Assembly: GCF_949628265.1 (NCBI RefSeq)
Contig: NC_088788.1
Coordinates: forward strand, 7,378,001 to 7,442,000
Length of the DNA: 64,000 nt
Direction: 5' to 3'
From: Cloeon dipterum
Taxonomy: Eukaryota; Arthropoda; Insecta; Ephemeroptera; Baetidae
The notes beneath the pieces are model-generated. The model saw nothing but the letters and a program-made list of their open reading frames with translations, had not been told where the DNA came from and did not search any database. Positions 58,164-64,000 of this stretch are shown here, in pieces. The stretch's first letter is position 1; every line of letters begins with the position of its first letter. A program made the translations under genes and the position numbers.

Positions 58164-60006
58164 ATGGAAGAAAACGAGCATTTCTTTCAAGACGACTCCA
58201 AGAGCACCTGCATGGTAATAAAAATACTTAAAAATTTTTAATACGATTCATTTTATTTTATATCAATAATTTTAGGAAAAAATGGAGAGCACGTTTGGTT
58301 CGAAACTCTTGTTTCTGATGCACGTGGCATGTGGGCAGCACCTGAACCTGCCGACGCCGCGCTGGAAATTAAATCCGGCTTTGAAAATAATCATCGGATT
58401 GTTCGGAGGTCTCATCTTCGTGGGTGTTGCGTTCTTCGTGGCCATTTCCGGCTACATCCTCGGCCAAAATTTGCACGACTTTGAGAACACCGTCCTGCTG
58501 ACCGGCGGCCTTTTCGGCTTCCTGCAGTGCTTCCTGCGCATCGTCTACACCACAGTCAGGAAAAGGAAAATCGAGGGAATTGCAGAGAAGGTGCACAGAG
58601 CTTTAAACAGGCACGCACTTGGAACAGGCTCGGAAGATTTCAACAAGAGGCTATCCTGGTAAAAATATTTTCTTTTTAAATATTTTTTTAAAGATTTTAG
58701 ATAAAAGCGAGTTTCAAATTTTCTGCTGCCAACTATTTTATCTGAATTTTAGTTTTTCTATTCAATTTTGACCAGTAACAGATTCTGTAGTTTTTTCTTT
58801 GGTCTGCTTTGCATTTAATTTAAAGGAGATTGCTTAAATATATTTATTTAAAATACTAATTTCAGGACAATCACAGCACTGCTAATAGTTTGGTCAAGCA
58901 GCTTCGCCTTCGCAGTAATTTCGATAGTCACTGTGAACTTGTCGGGTGTGACTGTGAACCGAATGCTGCACGACTTTCACGCCAACGAGACTGATCTGGA
59001 CCACACTATGAGGGTCGAAATGCGGCTCAGTTACAAAGCGACCGTCGCCACGACGAAATTGATGCAGAATTTGGGTCTGCGTCCGTCGATTTTGACGGTG
59101 AAATGCGTCATGGGCGCATTGTTCGCCTCCTGCTACTGGGCCATCGGACGACTCGTCGTCTCGGACGTGCTCTTCTACTCGTGGTACAGCGTAATCGTGT
59201 ACCAGTACCAGCAGCTCATCGACTGCCTCCCAGAAGCGATTGCGGACGGCGGCAAGAAATTAAAATACTGGGCGCATTACCACGCAAATTTGAACGAGTA
59301 ATTCAAATTATTTCTCAAAATAAATTTCCAAAAATTTGCTGGTAAATTCACTAAAAACGTTTTAATGACTAATTTTTTTTCCAACCAATTACCATTTTGG
59401 AATTGTGAAAGCCTCAAAACATTTTTGTAGGTTGCTGCGGGAGGTCAACACATTCACCGCTCCAGTGATCTTGGTTTCTGTCGTTTTTACAGGAATAAAA
59501 ATTTGCATCTGTTCCTTTGTCATTTTCAAGGTGAAACAAATTTAATTTCAGTATTTAATTCATGATGGAAATTAAATTCAGCTGCACAACAATATGTCGG
59601 TTTTGCCTTTCGTCGCTTTTGGACTTGCGTCGCTGCAGCAAGTTTTCATCTACTGCGTTCTTGGCCAAGCTCTGCAGAGCAAGGTATGGATTATTTTTAT
59701 CTGAGAGCATTATTTATTCATTTTTGGCCGTTTATAGATTGAAAACCTGAATGCAAAAGCGTACAAGTGTTCGTGGCTGGAGGGGAAAGGAGGGATGCAA
59801 GGGGCGGCTTTCATGATTTGCCTGGCCGGAAACGAGAGGAGTGGATGCAAACTGCCTGGCACACCGTTTTTTCCTATGTCCTTGCAGTTTTTCGTCTCGG
59901 TACGCCAAAATAAATTTTGCTAAACAATCTTAATTTATTTCCTGCCTGTTTTCAGATTATTGGCGTCGTGTTCACCTACTTCATCGTCCTTCTACAGCTC
60001 AATTAA
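58164..60006 (+). CDS. Insect chemoreceptor (gustatory/odorant receptor superfamily), 1
   Basis: Seven exons, 58164-58214, 58276-58658, 58866-59297, 59431-59530, 59582-59683, 59738-59899 and 59956-60006, give 426 residues with phases 0, 2, 2, 0, 0, 0. Seven hydrophobic segments are visible, among them LKIIIGLFGGLIFVGVAFFV, TALLIVWSSSFAFAVISIV and VILVSVVFTGIKICICSFVI. The C-terminal end FVSIIGVVFTYFIVLLQL contains the TYxxxxxQ signature, and the three phase-0 introns near the end are the ancestral pattern of the insect gustatory receptor superfamily. Such proteins are ligand-gated cation channels in sensory neuron dendrites. Whether it groups with gustatory or odorant receptors cannot be decided by eye. 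Intact, and in tandem with a paralogue. Confidence 0.88.
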
Positions 60007-60297
60007 TCACTTTAAAACATAATTATTGTTAATTTAATGTTTATATCTTCTTTTGAATAAATTTGACGCTTAATAGAAAGATGAGTAATTTTTTGCCGAC
60101 TCAAACCAAATAAATCAAATCATTTCTAAATGGACTTGATAGAAAAATTTGATAACCATATTATTTTGCACACCAAACGAAACATCGTGCGTATTTGGCT
60201 ACGATTGTGTGCAATATTTTATCACAAATCAATAAAATAATCTCTAGCAATGCCACGGGCAGCCAGTTATTCTACCATTTTAGCAAAAACAATCAGC

Positions 60298-62861
60298 ATG
60301 CCGGCCTACAAACAGCGGGCGATGAGCTCCAAACTCGACTTAATACCAAAGCAGGCAAGTTCAAAAATTTAATAATTGTTTTTTTCTGATTTTGATAGCT
60401 TGAACTAACATAAAAAATTAAAAAATATAATATTATTTCATCATTTTCTGCAGAGTCTGTATCTGCAAATTTAATAAGCCAAGGACGAATTTTTATAGCA
60501 AATTATTCTGTAATAAATTTTAATTTATAATTCTATTCAAATTTTCATTCCAGATGCGGAAGACGGTGAACAGCAGCTTCGGCTACAAGTTACTATCGGT
60601 TCTGATGGTGTTTTGCGGGCAGCATTTGAGCATCCCCCCAATGGACCGCAAGTTCAGCTTGTGCTCCAGGGTGCTGTTCAGCCTGCACGCCCTGATTATC
60701 GGTCTGGTGACCGTGTACTGCGTCGTCTCCTCGTATTTAGGCTTCTCCGCCTACCTGCACAAGAATTTCGGGTTCGCCGTTTATATCGCGGCCGGTTTCC
60801 TCGGATGCCTCGAGTGTCTCTTTAGAATCGTCTACACGTCCATCAGGAAGAAGAAAATCGAGTTTGTCGCCGCCAGGGTGCACATTGCCCTCTACCACCA
60901 CAACTTGGGCACTGATCCGCAGCCTTTCGTCACCAAAATGTCCAGGTTTGAGCAGTTGAATGTGTGGGATTTAATTTTTTCTTATATATTTATGGCAAAA
61001 AAAAATCAGATGCAACTCTGTCTTCCGCATTTTTCAGAATAATCAGCGGCTTGATTTTCTTCTTTTTCGGCTCATTTTTCTGCACCACGGTTTACATGTA
61101 CTTTGAAAACTACTGGCGGCTGGCGGTTCTAATGGAGCACGCAGCCACCAACAAGACGCAAATCGAGCTGCTGGTCCACGGCCGCGGCGAATTTACCATC
61201 GAGCTGTTGGAGGCGTGGATGTTCGCAGTGCAGACAATGCCGTTCGTGCCGTCGCCGATGCAGATAAAGATTGTGTCCGCGCTCATCTTCTTCTTCTGTT
61301 ACTTCGCTATCGGCCGCGTCATGCTCTCCGACATGCTTTTCTACTCTTGGTACAGTATTATCGTGCACCAGTATCGACAGCTGCGCGACACTCTTGGCAA
61401 AGTGTTGCACGAGGACGCGGAGAAGGAGAAATTAGAGGATTGGGTCAAGTACCACCATACTCTCAATGAGTAAAAATGATTTTAATTTATTGATTGATTT
61501 ATTAAACGCCAACGGCGTAAAACTATATATGTACAAACATGGAAAAATTACAACTTTTTATAGGCGATTTTAATTTATAAACTAAAATTTTTTGCCATTT
61601 TCTTTCAAAGCATAAACTAAATTAAAGGCTATATAGTTCCTGGTATTTGACTGCGAAATTCAACCATTTTAAATTTAAGTGAAAAATTTTAAGGTTGCTG
61701 AAGGAGGTTAACTCGCTTACATCCCCGGTAATCATCGCAGCTGTGGTTTTTACTGGTCTTCAAGTCAGCATATTTTCATTCTCCATTATAAAGGTGTCGT
61801 TTTTATTAGAAATATTTGCATTCTATTAACAACAATTTATTGCTTTTTCAGCTTTCTGATCAGATGAACGGGATTTCCTTCGCAATTTTCGGCATCATGT
61901 CGATGAAACAACTGGTCATCTACTGCGTTCTTGGCCAGAAAATCAAGGATGTCGTGAGTTTTTTTTATTCGAATTAGAAATAACTCAGCCCCCCTTCACA
62001 GACTGGAGTTGAGATGTCAGCGCCTCTAGTGGCGGGTTTAAACCATTCATTGAAACTCTTTCTCTTTTTCTTGCCATATTGAAGGCGCTTTAGTCCCGAA
62101 ATCTTGCTACAGAAAGACACCATTTTGTCCTAGTTGCTTCATGCAATTACACACATGCCCCCCTCTCGCTAACTGGAGTCAAATCTGTTTATAATAGATT
62201 AGAACGTTAAAAGATCATCTCTAAGAATTAATTTTAATAACAAGTTTCACTAACATTCATTACAAAAATCAAAGATAACTATTATTCAATTTTTAAACAT
62301 TAAAAACATTTTAAAAGCCAGAAATTAACACGTCAAATCAGTATTTTTAAGCTAAGAATGCACAGTGGCAGGATCAAATCTAAAATTGCTGAGCAATAAT
62401 GTACCAGAAAACATTGCAAATGAACGGTGGCTCTATCTGTTGACGGCATAAAACACCAAAGGACTGTCAAAATTAATAATTTGAAGTTCTTAAAAATACT
62501 GTGATGCAAGTGTCTCAATCATCTTCTAGGGAACTCCAGCAGCGAAAGCGTATTGTGGTCTTGAAATTATTATTCCTGACTTTTTTTAGGTGAGTGACGT
62601 GAAGGCCGAGGCGTACAAGTGTCCGTGGGTGGACAATGTGGAAATGAAAAAACACGCGGCCTTGATGGTGACCGCCGCAAGCAACAAGGACGAGTGCAAC
62701 CTTCCAGGAGCCCCCTTCTTCTCGTTATCGCTTGAGTTCTTAGCCTCTGTAGGAGTTTCAAGTTAATTTATATGAATATTTAAATTAAAAATATGTTTTC
62801 TTAGATGACCAGTGGCGTCTTCACCTACTTCATGGTCCTCATTCAGCTGAACAAAAATTAA
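60298..62861 (+). CDS. Insect chemoreceptor, tandem paralogue 2
   Basis: Exons 60298-60354, 60554-60945, 61038-61469, 61694-61793, 61852-61953, 62590-62748 and 62805-62861 give 432 residues. Exons 3, 4 and 5 have exactly the lengths (432, 100, 102) of those in its neighbour and all phases agree. Shared blocks include CGQHL, FRIVYT, DMLFYSWYSIIVHQYRQL versus DVLFYSWYSVIVYQYQQL, VIYCVLGQ, AEAYKC, LPGAPFF and the terminal FTYFMVLIQL. Exon 1 (MPAYKQRAMSS...IPKQ) ends at GCAAGT, a GC-AG type donor; if it is not used, translation could begin at MRKTVN in exon 2. The 636-base fifth intron is much longer than the 54-base one of the neighbour and contains repeat-like sequence. Confidence 0.87.
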
Positions 62862-63584
62862 TATTTCAAGAGATCACTGAAAGTAAATTTCAGTTTTTTC
62901 TGATCCTTTGTCATATCAAACGGGAGAACAAATTAACAAGCTGCGCAAATATGGCCTCTGCTGGAGTAAGACCTAAAAATGGCTGATTATTTCATCCAAT
63001 TTTTTAATTCAAAAGACAAATTTGCGACAGTAGTGGAATAAATTAAAAAAAAGGAATATTCACGTCAAGCTCAAAAAATAAAAACACCTAAAGGATCAGC
63101 TGGTAAAGGTAGACCCTGGACGACACCATCTTGCCCTTCTGATTGGATCTACTTCTGCTCTTTTAATAATTCTTTATCGATACATTTCATTAAACAACCT
63201 TATGTGTAATATAAAGATGGAATAAAAGTCGCAGATTTAATTCTGAAGCTTTAATTTATTTGCAAGGCTTCAATCGTCGCAACCAATGAATAATGAAATA
63301 CACAAATATCAATGGTCCATATTGGTGCACAATTTACAAACGAGGCCTGTCTGGCGCGCCCCAAATCATAAAAATATGTATTCATCAAGTGGAACAGGCA
63401 GGTGTCTCAAGGGGATCGGCATTTCAATTAATTTCATATTTTATTCACTCATGTACAGCGAGGAAACTGACTAAAAACTTGTAAGTGTGTGTTGTGTGGA
63501 AGGCAGACGTGCGAAATTAAACTGGTGGCACTAGTCTCTACGCGGGTCTGCTGCTTGGAAATGGACACACGCAAAGAAAAATGC
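62862..63584. other. Intergenic, no gene seen
   Basis: Three-prime flank of the chemoreceptor and of the minus-strand gene entering from the right. Two overlapping short frames at 63286-63484 are not supported by anything else. Confidence 0.4.
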
Positions 63585-63799
63585 TCAGTCGTAGAGCGGC
63601 TCGAACTCCTCGACCTGCATGCCGCCGCCGCCGTTCTCCTGCCCTTGCTCAGGCTCCTGGCCGTTGGCCTCGGTGCCCGGCGGCGGCGGCTCAACGCCCC
63701 CCTCGCCCCGCAACGCGACCCCCTTCGACCCCTCCTCCCCCTCCTTACCTGCAATTCCGCCATCGTCCAGCTCCGGACCAGCCTCCCGCTCCAAGTCAC
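63585..63799 (-). CDS. Last exon of an acidic Gly/Glu-rich protein
   Basis: On the minus strand an acceptor CCTTTCAG is followed by 215 bases ending in TGA at 63585. The frame (two bases complete a split codon) encodes 70 residues: DLEREAGPELDDGGIAGKEG, a Gly/Glu/Pro-rich middle (VEPPPPGTEANGQEPEQGQE) and a conserved-looking end GMQVEEFEPLYD. GC content is far above the surroundings. Low complexity prevents identification; the rest of the gene lies beyond the right edge. Larger frames in other registers (63449-63811) are shadows of this GC-rich exon. Confidence 0.6.
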
Positions 63800-64000
63800 C
63801 TGAAAGGATAAAAGACGGGTTTGTAATATTAAAAATTAATTCGAAATTTGATTTTTTAATTATTTTTTGAATGAGACATGTTGTACACTTTCATGAAATT
63901 CGTGGGAAATGATCAATGATAGGTTATATATAGCACAAAAGGTGATTTAAAAGGAGATTAACCTTCTCGTGGGGATTTCTAGTGTTGAAAATAAGACGAT

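Noticed and set aside
61980-62170. Possible small repeat in the fifth intron of chemoreceptor 2 (GACTGGAGT and ACTGGAGT blocks, GCGCCTCTAGTGGCG)
   Set aside because: Repeat-like but I found no terminal repeats or target duplication and no second copy in the window.
1-64000. CRISPR arrays, operons, rRNA or tRNA genes
   Set aside because: The window is eukaryotic; no regular spaced repeats and no complete tRNA-like fold were recognised apart from the SINE head.

Overview
The window is eukaryotic and almost certainly from an insect. Coding exons are split by short AT-rich GT-AG introns (many 50-70 bases), intergenic DNA is AT-rich, and a tandem pair of seven-exon membrane proteins ends in the TYxxxxxQL tail and three phase-0 C-terminal introns typical of insect gustatory/odorant receptors. 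I cannot fix the order; a mayfly or another early-branching insect is only a guess. All gene models were assembled by eye from reading frames and splice sites.

Layout. 0-15 kb: one unrecognised minus-strand exon (1.3 kb), a zinc-finger-like gene (2.6-4.6 kb, +), a small four-pass membrane protein (6.8-7.6 kb, -), a complete plexin-domain-containing (PLXDC/TEM7-like) gene (8.8-10.2 kb, -) and a small secreted, neuropeptide-like precursor (12.9-13.3 kb, +). 15-22 kb: a graveyard of broken copies of a secreted DNA/RNA non-specific endonuclease, including a head-to-head inverted pair, with two TTAA-flanked MITEs. 22.3-30.0 kb and 36.5-43.4 kb: two copies of a segmental duplication. Each holds an hnRNP Q/Syncrip pseudogene fragment, an intact leucine-rich-repeat gene with its TATA leader, a SINE-like element, and an intact 91-residue membrane protein. 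Between them lie the best-preserved nuclease copy (30.7-32.8 kb, broken by two extra bases at a splice donor), a cluster of TAATCC-type repeats, a GC-rich block, and an 819-base hAT-type element with a perfect 8-base target duplication.

43.4-51.7 kb: a tandem array of three two-exon genes for small secreted proteins that share an almost invariant signal-peptide exon and a strongly diverged mature region. This is the most interesting lineage-specific family here. 53.9 kb: a single-pass membrane protein. 55.2-56.1 kb: a second four-pass membrane protein with the same intron phases as the 7-kb gene. 58.2-62.9 kb: the chemoreceptor pair. 63.6 kb: the last exon of an acidic protein that continues beyond the window.

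Several elements can be ordered in time because paralogous segments preserve empty sites: a SINE copy at 42.45 kb and a TTAA element at 45.25 kb both inserted after local duplications. The duplicated genes, relic exons and mobile elements together describe a birth-and-death region for secreted and membrane proteins rather than a single operon-like system.
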